From contig NZ_NGJY01000001.1 of assembly GCF_003987565.1 (NCBI RefSeq), forward strand, positions 434,001 to 498,000: DNA of 64,000 nucleotides, read 5' to 3'. Each line of letters starts with the position of its first letter. Position 1 is the first letter of the stretch. The notes under the pieces are model-generated. The model made no database searches. It worked only from the letters and a program-made list of their open reading frames with translations, and was not told where the DNA came from. Shown piece after piece: positions 21,195 to 30,609 of this stretch. The position numbers were made by a program, and so were the translations under genes. This DNA comes from Vagococcus fessus (GTDB lineage: Bacteria; Bacillota; Bacilli; Lactobacillales; Vagococcaceae).

Positions 21195-21737
21195 TTAAAT
21201 TAATGACTGACATATTTCATTTATTTTAGTTCTTAATTCTTCTATCGAATGAGTTTTAGCGCGGGTACATTCCTTAGCTGGTTTCTCACAAACATAACAA
21301 CGTCGAGACGGTAAGTTATAAAAATCACGGTCGATAATGACCAATTCTCCCACATCGTTTCGTTGATAGACATCTATATCAAGTAGTCTACCTACCTGAT
21401 GAAAAGTTTCAAAGTTAATACATAGTTTCTTAATATCATCTCGTTTAGAGTCTATTAATGCATAAAATTCAGGTCCAGTTGGATTATATTTTTTTCTCAC
21501 ATGACGTATGATTATTTCATTATCCACTAAGTAGCGTTCAAACGCTTCTGTTGCCAAATCAAACACTTTTTCGATTCTCTCATTGTTTTTGATATCTCCA
21601 GGTATGTTAATCCCAATTGAGATCAATTGACAAGTAGGGAATACTGCCAATTGTTTCAATTTATAACACTCCCGTTCTTCTTTATTATCTAATATATCAA
21701 GCAATGTTTGCGGTATACCTGTTAGGAACATATCCAT
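21195..21737 (-). CDS. citX: Holo-citrate lyase synthase CitX
   Basis: Transfers the phosphoribosyl-dephospho-CoA prosthetic group onto the acyl carrier subunit CitD. The 180-residue protein has the normal length and the conserved FPTCQLISIGINIPGDIKN segment near residue 33, PTGPEFYALID, and a C-terminal RRCYVCEKPAKECTRAKTHS cysteine stretch common in the family. It lies 13 bases after citF and 11 before citG, in the usual CitF-X-G order. Confidence 0.9.
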   Translation of the reverse strand: MDMFLTGIPQTLLDILDNKEERECYKLKQLAVFPTCQLISIGINIPGDIKNNERIEKVFDLATEAFERYLVDNEIIIRHVRKKYNPTGPEFYALIDSKRDDIKKLCINFETFHQVGRLLDIDVYQRNDVGELVIIDRDFYNLPSRRCYVCEKPAKECTRAKTHSIEELRTKINEICQSLI

Positions 21738-21750
21738 CTCGCTTACCTCA

Positions 21751-23286
21751 CTATTCTTTTACTTGTTTAACAACATCAATTAATGAACCATCGCGGTATT
21801 CTACGTAAGCTACAACTTTGTCAGTATACTCGATTGGTTCAGGAACTCCAACAATTTTTTCAGCTCTTGCTTGTAATTCTGCCATAGTAAACACTGGGAT
21901 ACTAGGATTATTTTTAAATTGTTCCATTAAATCTTGACGTGCTGGATTAATGGCAATTCCTATTTCTGTAACAACAACATCAATACTTTCGCCAGGTGTT
22001 ACAACGGTCGTTAACTCGTTAACAATTGTTGCTAAGCGACCACGTACCAATGGCGCTGAAATAATAGTTAACTTAGCATTAGCAGCATCTTGATGGCCTC
22101 CAATAGCCCCACGTAAGACACCGTCTGAACCTGTCATAACATTAACATTAAAATTAGTATCAATTTCAAGTGCTGATAAAATAACAACATCTAACTTATT
22201 AACTACTGCACCTTTATTATGTGGGCCAGCATAGAATGACGCATCAATTTCTTGTTGTTTAGCATTTTCAGCCATACCTAATGCCGCACCTTTATCAAAA
22301 TCTTGAACATCAACGATAGTATCAATTAATCCTTCTTCTAATAAATCAACTGTCGGACGAGTAATACCGCCTAATGCAAAACTAGCTTTTACATTGTTTG
22401 CAATCATCGAATTTCTTAAATAACGCGTAACAGCTAATGCCGCTCCACCTGTTCCTGTTTGGAAAGAGAAACCGTCTTTAAAGTATTCAGAATTTACAAT
22501 AACATTATTAACCATCTCTGCTATTTTTAATTCTTTAGGATCTTTTGTAAAACGAGTTGCCCCCGCCCCAATTTTATCAGGATTTCCAATTTCTTCTACC
22601 TTCACAACAAAGTCAACTTGTGTTTGAGGAATACTAATTGGTGTATTTGGATAGCCACAAATTGTATCTGTGATTAAAACGACTTTATCTGCATACTGAG
22701 CATCAACTCGAGCATAACCAAGTGAACCAAAAACAGCTTTTCCGTTGACCGCATTAGCATTACCGTAATCATCTGAACAAGGTACTGCAAGGAATGCTAC
22801 GTCAATTTTAATCTCACCACATTCAATCGCACGAGCACGGTTACCATGCGAACGTAAGATGACAGGATTTTCCATTTGTCCACTTGAAACAAATTCTCCT
22901 AAACTTCCACGCATACCACTACTTGTAATTGATGTAATAACACCTGCTTTAACACACTCAACTACCATATCATTCATAACATTTGTTAATGAACTCGGTG
23001 CTAATGTTAAGTCTTTGAAGCCCATATTTTTAATCTCTGTCATCACTTGATTAAAAACATAATCTCCTTCGCGTAAATGATGGTGGAAAGAAATAGTCAT
23101 ACCATCTTTAAGTCCAGTACGCTTGATTACTTCTTGAATATCATCAACACGTTTTGTTCCTGTTGTCGGCATTGTTTTAACTTTAGGAGCAACACGTTCT
23201 ATTTCTAAACTTTCTAAATCAGCTGTTTTAAATGGCTCATACGTTTGTCCTAAACTATTTTTAAATGTACTTTCAATTTTATTCAT
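21751..23286 (-). CDS. citF: Citrate lyase alpha subunit CitF
   Basis: The alpha subunit exchanges acetyl for citryl on the carrier protein (citrate:acetyl-ACP transferase). The 511-residue product is of normal length; motifs seen are [45 protein letters not shown] and [17 protein letters not shown], the last being a CoA-transferase-type segment. The ATG at 23286 follows AGAGGG by 8 bases and overlaps the citE stop by 8 bases. Confidence 0.95.
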   Translation of the reverse strand: MNKIESTFKNSLGQTYEPFKTADLESLEIERVAPKVKTMPTTGTKRVDDIQEVIKRTGLKDGMTISFHHHLREGDYVFNQVMTEIKNMGFKDLTLAPSSLTNVMNDMVVECVKAGVITSITSSGMRGSLGEFVSSGQMENPVILRSHGNRARAIECGEIKIDVAFLAVPCSDDYGNANAVNGKAVFGSLGYARVDAQYADKVVLITDTICGYPNTPISIPQTQVDFVVKVEEIGNPDKIGAGATRFTKDPKELKIAEMVNNVIVNSEYFKDGFSFQTGTGGAALAVTRYLRNSMIANNVKASFALGGITRPTVDLLEEGLIDTIVDVQDFDKGAALGMAENAKQQEIDASFYAGPHNKGAVVNKLDVVILSALEIDTNFNVNVMTGSDGVLRGAIGGHQDAANAKLTIISAPLVRGRLATIVNELTTVVTPGESIDVVVTEIGIAINPARQDLMEQFKNNPSIPVFTMAELQARAEKIVGVPEPIEYTDKVVAYVEYRDGSLIDVVKQVKE

Positions 23287-24181
23287 AAAGATTACCCTCT
23301 TCATCAATTATTTTTGACGCTTTCGCTAACATCATGACACGCTCAGCTCTCATTACAATTGGCTTATCAATCATTTTACCGTTTAATGAGATCACGCCTG
23401 AACCATTCTTCTCGGCAGTCTTAATAGCTTCTATAACAGCTTTAGCATTTTCGATTTCCTTAATAGTTGGGGCATAAATTTCATTAACAACAGGTATTTG
23501 ACGAGGATTAATAACAGACTTGCCATCAAAACCAAGCTGACGAATTAACGCAACTTCATTACGGAAACCTTCTTCATTGTTAACATCTGAATAAACTGTA
23601 TCAAATGCTGAAATACCAGCTGCACGTGCCGCGTGAATAATCATACTACGAGCAAAGAATAACTCTTGACCGTCTGGATAACGACGTGTTTTCATATTAG
23701 TCACATAATCTTCAGCTCCAATAGCTATACCAATTAAGCGTTTTGAAGAAACTGCAATAGCTGGTGCATTTAGAACACCACTCGCTCCTTCGATAGCTGC
23801 CATCATACGTGTAGACCCTTCTTCTCGACCAAATGTCTTCTCTGCCTCTAAAATAACAGCTTCAACTTCTAATACATCATCTACTGTTTCAGTTTTTGGC
23901 AAACGAATAACATCCACACCAGCTTTAACCATTGAGAAAATATCTGCTCTACCAAATTCTGATGAACATTCATTGATACGAACAACTAATTCAGTTTTAC
24001 CGTAATCAACTGTTTGAATGGCCTGATAAACTAACATTCTAGCCGCATCTTTTTCTAATAATGACACTGAATCTTCTAAATCAAACATAATCGAGTCAGC
24101 ACCGTAAATCCCAGCATCTTTGATCATAGATGGATTATTACCAGGTACAAACATCATCGTTCTTCTTAAACGTTCTCCCAT
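23279..24181 (-). CDS. citE: Citrate lyase beta subunit CitE
   Basis: The beta subunit cleaves citryl-ACP to oxaloacetate and acetyl-ACP. The 300-residue TIM-barrel protein starts [34 protein letters not shown], with the metal-binding DLED, and continues with [21 protein letters not shown] and GAEDYVTNM. The start at 24181 follows GGGAGG; a longer frame would run into citD. It is one base from citD. Confidence 0.95.
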   Translation of the reverse strand: MGERLRRTMMFVPGNNPSMIKDAGIYGADSIMFDLEDSVSLLEKDAARMLVYQAIQTVDYGKTELVVRINECSSEFGRADIFSMVKAGVDVIRLPKTETVDDVLEVEAVILEAEKTFGREEGSTRMMAAIEGASGVLNAPAIAVSSKRLIGIAIGAEDYVTNMKTRRYPDGQELFFARSMIIHAARAAGISAFDTVYSDVNNEEGFRNEVALIRQLGFDGKSVINPRQIPVVNEIYAPTIKEIENAKAVIEAIKTAEKNGSGVISLNGKMIDKPIVMRAERVMMLAKASKIIDEEGNLYE

Positions 24182-24182
24182 T

Positions 24183-24479
24183 TTACAGTACCTCCCAATT
24201 AATATCTGTGTGTTTCGCATCAATAGCACGGTTAATCGCCGCAACCATACGAGCTTTAATCGTACAATCTAATGCTCCTTTGTCTACAGCTTTAACTTTA
24301 GCTTCTGTAATACCGTAAGCTTCCAGTGTGTCTATCATTACTTTTTTAATTTGTGTACCGTACTGTTTAGCTACTTGGCTATCTAATTCTATTTGAATCC
24401 CTTCAGTACTTTTTGATACTGTAATTTGGATATCACTTGATTCCAATGTGCCTGCAATGGCTGTTTTTTCAATCTTCAT
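24183..24479 (-). CDS. citD: Citrate lyase acyl carrier (gamma) subunit CitD
   Basis: A 98-residue carrier protein that bears the phosphoribosyl-dephospho-CoA arm on a serine near the N-terminus, in AGTLESSDI. The tail VKAVDKGALDCTIKARMVAAINRA is characteristic of the gamma subunit. It overlaps citC by 11 bases and is one base from citE. Confidence 0.95.
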   Translation of the reverse strand: MKIEKTAIAGTLESSDIQITVSKSTEGIQIELDSQVAKQYGTQIKKVMIDTLEAYGITEAKVKAVDKGALDCTIKARMVAAINRAIDAKHTDINWEVL

Positions 24480-25527
24480 TCTTTATTTCCTCCCTAGTTT
24501 TTATTCGCGTCAACAAGCTCTCCTTGTGCGCCATAATAAAATCAAATGTCGGTTTAGGCACTTGGTCTTTTATATATTCTAATTGGTTATGAGCCAATAG
24601 ATGTCGAATTTCTGTCGCTGATATAGCGATACCTTCTTGTGTTTCCTTGCGAGGAATCACTTTTACATCGCACACTCCATTCAAAACGGACTGTAACGCT
24701 TCATTATAGGCTTTTGTCGTTACTGAAAAAGGTTCTTCTCCTAAATAACGACTTGTTATGTTTAACTCAGGTACAAACCACTTTTTAAAAATACTAGCAT
24801 CTAGTTCTGTTTGGAACGCCACCTTATCATCTGTATCCTTTAAAAAATAGGTTGGAAAAGTAATAGGACTAACTTGATAATCTGCTCCGTTACAAACAAT
24901 GACATTATCTAAATCCTTTGTATTTTCTTTGATTAAATGATAACGTTCCTCAGTTGTAAATAACGATCTATCCGCACTAACAACAAATAAATAAACCCAC
25001 TCATTTTCACTAGCCGCTGTTTCAACTAAATGTCGATGCCCTAAAGTAAATGGATTAGCATTCATAACAATACTACCAATTTTCTCTCCAGTTTTATGAG
25101 GTATATCGTTTAAATAATCTTTGATAGTCTGATCTCCTGTTTCTAGTAAGCATCCTTTTTCAGTTGAGGCCAATTCTTTAAAACCTAAATACTGAAAGGA
25201 CTGACTATACACTGGTTTAGTAAAAACAAATACATGAAAAATATGACGTGTTGCTAAGTCAGAAATAACACTTGAAATAAGCGTGTTAAACAAACTTCCG
25301 CCTGCTCGTTCTGATTCTTTAATAGCAACGAATTTAATTATATTAGTTGAACTTGATGCAGTTGCGATTAGTTCGTCATCTAAATAAATCCCTAAGGTAA
25401 AATCTAGCTCTGCTAGATCTACCTTAGAGAAAGCTGTTAATCCTTCTTCTTCAAGAAGAGTTGACCACTCATTTAATTGTTTAGTATTGCTTAAATTTAG
25501 ATGAACTACATTATATTCTGAATACAT
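24469..25527 (-). CDS. citC: [Citrate lyase] ligase CitC (acetate:SH ligase)
   Basis: Activates citrate lyase by acetylating the thiol of the prosthetic group with ATP and acetate. The 352-residue protein has an N-terminal GNAT-like part (residues 1-140) and a C-terminal nucleotidyltransferase with GSIVMNANPFTLGHRHLVETAA (the TxGH nucleotide-binding motif) and SATEIRHLL. It is 22 bases downstream of the transporter gene and overlaps citD. Confidence 0.94.
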   Translation of the reverse strand: MYSEYNVVHLNLSNTKQLNEWSTLLEEEGLTAFSKVDLAELDFTLGIYLDDELIATASSSTNIIKFVAIKESERAGGSLFNTLISSVISDLATRHIFHVFVFTKPVYSQSFQYLGFKELASTEKGCLLETGDQTIKDYLNDIPHKTGEKIGSIVMNANPFTLGHRHLVETAASENEWVYLFVVSADRSLFTTEERYHLIKENTKDLDNVIVCNGADYQVSPITFPTYFLKDTDDKVAFQTELDASIFKKWFVPELNITSRYLGEEPFSVTTKAYNEALQSVLNGVCDVKVIPRKETQEGIAISATEIRHLLAHNQLEYIKDQVPKPTFDFIMAHKESLLTRIKTREEIKNED

Positions 25528-25549
25528 GGTAGTCCTCCTTAAAAATAGC

Positions 25550-26890
25550 TTATGATAATATTCCCATTAGGAAAATCGCAAAGGTTACGGTCATTGCACC
25601 ACCAAGTCTTACAGCAACTTGAGCAAATGGCATTAATTCCATACGGTCTCCAGCACCTAAAATAGCTAAGGCACCTGTCCCACCTTGTCCACTACAACAT
25701 GATACCGCGATCGCTGTATCAACTGGATATAACCCTAAAGCTTTTGATACGAAGTAAGCTGTAGCAACAATTGCTAAAACTGTTGCAATAATAGTCATGA
25801 TTGCTGCAGGACTATTAAATACTTCGATTAATTTGTTCCAATCTGTTTTGGCAACACCTACACCAAATAATAATGGCGGCGTGATACCTTTAACTGTAAA
25901 CCCATATAAACTATTTCCACCCTCTTCAATCTCTTTAGGGATGAAACCTAACATCTTAGCCCCCATAACAGATACTAATAAAATAACAGGAGATGGGATA
26001 TGGAAACCGACATATGTTTTAAAGATATGCTCTACCCATACTGCTAAGAAATAAATTGAAATAGCAACAACACCAGCGATCAATGTTTGTTCGATATTAA
26101 CTTCTACTTTCCCACCTTTAAGACTAGCTAATTTTTCTTCATTAGGATCATCGATTAATTTACCATTACCTGTTAAATCAGGACGAACATCACCTAATTT
26201 TTTAAGAGCACCCGCACATAAAACGGCAACTAAACTCCCTAACATAACACATGGTAAGATTTGACCGAAAATACCATCTTGGTCTTTAGCAATAATTGCT
26301 GCATAACCCATTGAAAGTGGCATAGCACCTTCACCAACACCACCAGCCATGATTGGAGCAACAATGAAGAAATATGTTTTCCAAGCTGACATACCTAACA
26401 TCATACCAACACCAGTTCCAACTAATGACCCAATAATGTCACATAGAATTAAGATGATGATAATTCTAGAACTTGCTTTAATTAATGTGTGACGGTTCAT
26501 TGATGCAATACTACCTACTACTAATAATGTAATAAAGAACATTAAGAAGTTTGTATTACTCATAAAGTCACTTACGACTTTAACCGTGCTTTCAGGTAAC
26601 CAGTTTTTATAAACCATGAACGCCGGGAAGAATGTTACAACTAATACTTTCCCACCTAATGAATTAAGTACTGGAATATTTTTACCGATTTCTTCTAATA
26701 AATAAGCAAATACAGTCATAATACCAAGTGCTGCTAACATATCATTTTCAGGTACTTTATCTGCAAAAGTCATAAGAGCATAACCGATAGCTAATAATAA
26801 ATATAATGGCAATGGAATGAACCCAATTTTAAATCCTTTTAATTTTTCAACAAACGTCTTTGTTTGTTTTGTCTCTGTTTGCGCCGACAT
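25550..26890 (-). CDS. citS: 2-hydroxycarboxylate (citrate) transporter, 2HCT family
   Basis: An integral membrane symporter of the CitS/CitP/MaeN group, 446 residues with about eleven hydrophobic segments. The two re-entrant-loop GGxG motifs are present (APIMAGGVGEGAMPLSMG and CCSGQGGTGALAIL) and the conserved C-terminal arginine in VAVRLGGAMT. From neighbours the substrate is citrate; whether it uses a Na+/H+ symport (CitS-like) or citrate/lactate exchange (CitP-like) cannot be settled by eye. Its start shares one base with the stop of the decarboxylase gene, so the two are coupled. Confidence 0.9.
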   Translation of the reverse strand: MSAQTETKQTKTFVEKLKGFKIGFIPLPLYLLLAIGYALMTFADKVPENDMLAALGIMTVFAYLLEEIGKNIPVLNSLGGKVLVVTFFPAFMVYKNWLPESTVKVVSDFMSNTNFLMFFITLLVVGSIASMNRHTLIKASSRIIIILILCDIIGSLVGTGVGMMLGMSAWKTYFFIVAPIMAGGVGEGAMPLSMGYAAIIAKDQDGIFGQILPCVMLGSLVAVLCAGALKKLGDVRPDLTGNGKLIDDPNEEKLASLKGGKVEVNIEQTLIAGVVAISIYFLAVWVEHIFKTYVGFHIPSPVILLVSVMGAKMLGFIPKEIEEGGNSLYGFTVKGITPPLLFGVGVAKTDWNKLIEVFNSPAAIMTIIATVLAIVATAYFVSKALGLYPVDTAIAVSCCSGQGGTGALAILGAGDRMELMPFAQVAVRLGGAMTVTFAIFLMGILS

Positions 26891-28044
26891 TATAACGCCT
26901 CCTCTTTTTCTTTAAATTTAATAATAGCATCTGTTACAGCCTCAACAACACCTGCATCAAATACTCCTGGAACTAACTTTTCAGCAGTTGGTTCTGAGAC
27001 CAAACCTGCAATCGCTTCTGCTACTACAATTTGAAGTGGCAATGTAACAGCATTAATTTTAGCTTCCAATAAACCTTTGAATAAGCCAGGAAAAGCTAAG
27101 ATATTATTAATCTGATTAGGATAAGCTGAAGATCCTGTTCCGATTAAACGAGCACCACCTTTTTTAGCTTCATCCGGTGTAATTTCAGGAACTGGATTGG
27201 CTAATGCAAAAATAATAGGATTTTCCGCCATCGTTTTGACCATAGAACTCGTAACTAAGTTAGCGTCAGACAAACCGATAAAGGCATCCTGACCAACCAG
27301 TGCCTCTTCTAAAGTGTTAGCTTGAACGTCATAATTGATACGTTCTACTAGGGCTTCTTGATAGCGATTTGAACAACCTGACTCTTTACTTAGTACACCA
27401 TTAATATCAACAAGAGTCATTTTTGTAACACCGGCTGCATGTAAAAGGTTAGCTGTGGCAATCCCTGAAGCACCAACACCGTTAATCAAGACTTTCATTT
27501 CAGAAAGTTCTTTGCCTGCAAGCTTGGCTGCATTCAAAAGCCCTGCTAAAACAACAATAGCCGTCCCTTCTTGATCATCATGATAAACAGGGATAGATAG
27601 CATTTCCTGCAAACGGTCTTCAATTTCAAAACAAGCGGGTGCTTGAATATCTTCTAAATGTATCCCTGCAAAACTAAGTTCTAAATTTTGAATTGTTGCA
27701 ACTGCCTCATCAACACTTCCTTGTTTTATACAAATCGGAAAGGCATCAACACCTGCAAGAGATTTGTATAATAACGCTTTCCCTTCAACGATTGGTAAAC
27801 CAGCTTGCGGCCCTACATTCCCTAAGCCTAAAACAGCGGTTCCATCTGTTACCACCGCAACAACTTTGCCACTAATCGTATAATCACGAGCTAATTCAGG
27901 TTCTTTTTCAATCAATTTACTTAAACCTGCCACTCCTGGGGTATAAGCTAATGCTAAGTCATGACTGTTAGTCACATCAATTTCATCTTTCATACTCAGA
28001 ACACCTGTATGTTTTTGATGTAAATCTAATACTTCTTGTTCCAT
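26890..28044 (-). CDS. citM: Malic-enzyme family oxaloacetate decarboxylase (CitM-like)
   Basis: A 384-residue NAD-malic enzyme fold: SHDLALAYTPGVAGLSKLI, ISGKVVAVVTDGTAVLGLGNVG, the metal site in YHDDQEGTAIVVLAGL and the nucleotide-binding INGVGASGIATANLL. As first gene of a citrate operon, it most likely acts as the soluble oxaloacetate decarboxylase described for Lactococcus CitM, giving pyruvate and CO2; I give the symbol by that analogy. A role as plain malic enzyme is the alternative. AGGAGGAAA precedes the ATG. Promoter at 28108-28135. Confidence 0.88.
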   Translation of the reverse strand: MEQEVLDLHQKHTGVLSMKDEIDVTNSHDLALAYTPGVAGLSKLIEKEPELARDYTISGKVVAVVTDGTAVLGLGNVGPQAGLPIVEGKALLYKSLAGVDAFPICIKQGSVDEAVATIQNLELSFAGIHLEDIQAPACFEIEDRLQEMLSIPVYHDDQEGTAIVVLAGLLNAAKLAGKELSEMKVLINGVGASGIATANLLHAAGVTKMTLVDINGVLSKESGCSNRYQEALVERINYDVQANTLEEALVGQDAFIGLSDANLVTSSMVKTMAENPIIFALANPVPEITPDEAKKGGARLIGTGSSAYPNQINNILAFPGLFKGLLEAKINAVTLPLQIVVAEAIAGLVSEPTAEKLVPGVFDAGVVEAVTDAIIKFKEKEEAL

Positions 28045-28107
28045 TCGATTTCCTCCTTTTTTAATTATTTAAAAATAAGTTAAATATTTTTCAATATTAT
28101 AAATATC

Positions 28108-28135
28108 ATTATAAACTTTTTTCTAAAAAAGTAAA
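28108..28135 (-). promoter_or_regulatory. Promoter and possible CitI operator of the cit operon
   Basis: Minus-strand -35 TTTACT (28135-28130), 16-base spacer, -10 TATAAT (28113-28108). The spacer is largely an inverted repeat, ACTTTTTT (28115-28122) and AAAAAAGT (28125-28132), which a regulator could occupy. Confidence 0.55.
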
Positions 28136-28174
28136 TAATTATATTTATTTTTTAAATACTTTAAATAATCACAC

Positions 28175-28203
28175 TACAAATTTTACTCAACATTTGCTAT
28201 ACT
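28175..28203 (+). promoter_or_regulatory. Promoter of the SorC-type regulator gene
   Basis: An extended -10 TGC-TATACT (28195-28203) with a weak -35 TACAAA (28175-28180) at 17 bases. It is back to back with the cit operon promoter, 40 bases apart. Confidence 0.55.
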
Positions 28204-28234
28204 ATTACTAATCTGAGAGAAAAGAAGTGATTTT

Positions 28235-29197
28235 ATGGACAATAATCTTGATAATGATGAACTACTAGTGAATCTTTCTGAAGATTACTATTTAAAAAAC
28301 ATACCCATTACTGACTTAACAAAAAAATATAATTTAAGTCGTTATAAAATATTGAAAAACTTGGAACAAGCAATTGATAATGGCGTTGTAACAATCACAA
28401 TTAATTCTCCCTTTACAAGAAACAAAGAATTAGAGTCTTTCTTTAACCGCCAATTCCAAACAACTGTTCAGGTTTTGAAAAATACAGAAAATATTACCGA
28501 AGACGACGGTCACTTTTGGGACTTTTGTGCCAAAACAGTTCAATCTCGTATTGATCAATCCAAAACTGTGGCTCTATCTTGGGGAGACAGTGTTTACAAA
28601 GTCATCGAACAATTTAAAAATGAAATTCGTGAGGACTTAACCTTTACTCAGTTTATAGGTGAGGTGGGAAAATATCACTCACTTGCAGGCTCGTTAAGAT
28701 TGGTCCAAAAAGCAGCTAGTAAGTTTGAAGCCAATTACTTAACCCTTAGCGCACCGCTCTATGTTATGAATGATGACGTTCGTGAACTACTCGCTCTTGA
28801 ACCCATTATCAATACAACTTTATCTGCAGCTAAAAAAGCTGATTTACTCTTAACAGGATTAGCAACTCCTAGCTCTATCACAAGTGTTGACGCTTGGAAC
28901 CAAAATAAAGAACTTGTTTTTGGTCCACAATTTAATGAGGCTATTGGAATGGTGTACGGACGACCCTATGATAGTAATGGACAATTTTTAAATCAAACAC
29001 ACGATAAAACATTTGGATTAAGTCTTGTGGAAATTTTACAGATACCAAACCGTATCGCAATTTGTAATAATAAATTTAAAGCTAATGCTTGCCTTGGTGC
29101 ACTAAACGGTAATTTCTTTACAGATATGATTATCGATGAGAAAACGGCTTTAAAAATTATGCAACATATAAAACGTGGTCATAATTTATCTAATTAA
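28235..29197 (+). CDS. citI: SorC/DeoR family regulator of the citrate operon (CitI-like)
   Basis: A 320-residue regulator with an N-terminal HTH (residues 15-55, DYYLKNIPITDLTKKYNLSR) and a large SorC-type sugar-binding domain (ALSWGDSVYKVIEQF; GLATPSSIT; GVCLGALNGNFFTDMIID-like ending). It is divergent from citM across 190 bases of AT-rich DNA. SorC-type CitI is the known citrate-responsive activator of cit operons in Weissella and relatives, so activation of the divergent operon in response to citrate is the likely role (inference from family and position). Confidence 0.85.
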   Translation: MDNNLDNDELLVNLSEDYYLKNIPITDLTKKYNLSRYKILKNLEQAIDNGVVTITINSPFTRNKELESFFNRQFQTTVQVLKNTENITEDDGHFWDFCAKTVQSRIDQSKTVALSWGDSVYKVIEQFKNEIREDLTFTQFIGEVGKYHSLAGSLRLVQKAASKFEANYLTLSAPLYVMNDDVRELLALEPIINTTLSAAKKADLLLTGLATPSSITSVDAWNQNKELVFGPQFNEAIGMVYGRPYDSNGQFLNQTHDKTFGLSLVEILQIPNRIAICNNKFKANACLGALNGNFFTDMIIDEKTALKIMQHIKRGHNLSN

Positions 29198-29215
29198 AAA
29201 ATTATAACCAACAAA

Positions 29216-29249
29216 AAACGCCTACTTTAAAAAAAGCAGACGTTTTTTT
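29216..29249 (+). terminator. Terminator after citI
   Basis: An imperfect stem, AAAAAACG...CGTTTTTTT with inner CTTT/AAAG pairs, ending in a T run. Confidence 0.6.
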
Positions 29250-29267
29250 GTATTTCACAAGCCTATC

Positions 29268-29298
29268 AACTGATATCAGTTCTCATTTGTGATAAAAT
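29268..29298 (+). promoter_or_regulatory. Promoter of the ECF operon with palindromic operator
   Basis: A -10 TAAAAT at 29293-29298. The -35 position is covered by the perfect palindrome AACTGATATCAGTT (29268-29281), so a repressor bound there would block polymerase. No riboswitch-like leader of useful length follows (44 bases to the start). Confidence 0.5.
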
Positions 29299-29341
29299 AG
29301 ATAAGGTAAGATTAGACTTAAAAATGAAAGGAAATACCGCA

Positions 29342-29941
29342 ATGAAACTTAATTTATCAACAAAAGATTTAATTACTACTGGTGTTTTTTCTGGTTTATA
29401 CTTTGTAATCGTTACAATTATAACCTTCAGTTGCATGTTCTTGTTGCCTGGTCTAGGTAATTTCTTACTACCTAGCGTCTGCGCACTTCTTGTAGGCCCA
29501 ATCTATTTTGTTCTTTTAGACCGTGTTCCTAAGTTTGGAGTTATCACTATTCTTAGTTCTGTAATGGGTGTCTTCATGCTTTTAACTGGTCATTTCCCAT
29601 TATCATTTATACCAAATTTTCTATTCGGTATTTTGGCAGATTGTTTAACACATATAGGGTCGCGTAATAAAGTTAAAGATTTAGCTGGCTATATTTTATT
29701 CAGCTTTGGTTTAATTGGACCCTTACTTCCACTTTGGTTTATGAAAGATCAATATATTAACGATTTAGTTCGTCGCGGAAAAGATACGGTCTATATCGAT
29801 CAAACTTTTAGTTATGTTAGTAATAGCTTTTTAGTTATTATCATCTTACTTATTCTGTTACTTTCAATTGTCGGTGGATTATATGGACAAAAAATGGTGA
29901 AAAAACATTTTAATAAGGATGGTCAAGAATGCCTGGATTAA
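29342..29941 (+). CDS. ECF transporter S component, MptD/Trep_Strep family
   Basis: The substrate-binding membrane subunit of an energy-coupling-factor importer. The 199-residue protein has five or six hydrophobic segments, with ITTGVFSGLYFVIVTIITFSCMF at the start and GLIGPLLPLWFMKDQYINDLVRRGKD in the loop, as in the Trep_Strep (MptD-like) group, whose substrates are unknown. I chose the ATG at 29342: AAAGGAAA lies 9 bases before it and covers the earlier ATG at 29324. It overlaps the T-component gene by 13 bases. Confidence 0.82.
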   Translation: MKLNLSTKDLITTGVFSGLYFVIVTIITFSCMFLLPGLGNFLLPSVCALLVGPIYFVLLDRVPKFGVITILSSVMGVFMLLTGHFPLSFIPNFLFGILADCLTHIGSRNKVKDLAGYILFSFGLIGPLLPLWFMKDQYINDLVRRGKDTVYIDQTFSYVSNSFLVIIILLILLLSIVGGLYGQKMVKKHFNKDGQECLD

Positions 29942-30591
29942 TTTTAGACCCTCGTATCAAATATTTTTTGATTATAATTGGCAACCTGGCCTTTCTATTG
30001 AATCTATCGTTTACAAAGCAAGCACTTTTAATCGGAGGTCTTGCTTTTTTATTGCTTATAGCTAAGAAATACCGAACCCTTTTTACAACACTTTTCGTCA
30101 TACTTGTATTGGTAATTCTCTATACGCTTACTTCAACCTATCATGATTATTTTTTCGCTAGTGCTGTAGCGGCATTTTCACTGGGGTTAATTAAACTGAT
30201 GCCTACCATGATGGCAGGGATCTATCTAATTAAAACTACTACCGTATCAGAATTAATCTTATCACTCGAAAAATTAAGAGTACCCAAAAAGTTACTCATC
30301 CCGCTTTTAATCATGATACGATTTATACCGCACTTTCTAAGCGATGCAAAATCTGTCTATCACAGTATCTGTCTTAGACTTAGTTCTAAACCATTTTTTA
30401 AACGTTTTTCATGGGAAGCCTTCTTAATCCCACTATTAAACTCTGCTATTACAAGTGCTGAAGAATTAACACTAGCTGGCCTTTCTAAAGGGCTAGATAG
30501 AACTAACCCTCGTACACAACTTCAAAAACTACAGTTTAATTTACTTGATGTCTGTGTCGTAATAGCATCAGTCATGCTTTTAATTCTATAA
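29929..30591 (+). CDS. ECF transporter T component (transmembrane EcfT)
   Basis: The 220-residue membrane coupling protein of the module, with about five hydrophobic segments and the cytoplasmic coupling helices in the C-terminal half (SLEKLRVPKKLLIPLLIMIRFIPHF and SAEELTLAGLSKGLD, corresponding to the short A-x-G-like motifs that contact the ATPases). It overlaps the S gene and is 18 bases from the ATPase gene; the T subunit is dedicated to this S component rather than the shared housekeeping EcfT. Confidence 0.85.
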   Translation: MPGLILDPRIKYFLIIIGNLAFLLNLSFTKQALLIGGLAFLLLIAKKYRTLFTTLFVILVLVILYTLTSTYHDYFFASAVAAFSLGLIKLMPTMMAGIYLIKTTTVSELILSLEKLRVPKKLLIPLLIMIRFIPHFLSDAKSVYHSICLRLSSKPFFKRFSWEAFLIPLLNSAITSAEELTLAGLSKGLDRTNPRTQLQKLQFNLLDVCVVIASVMLLIL

Positions 30592-30609
30592 GTACAGAAA
30601 GGAATCGTT

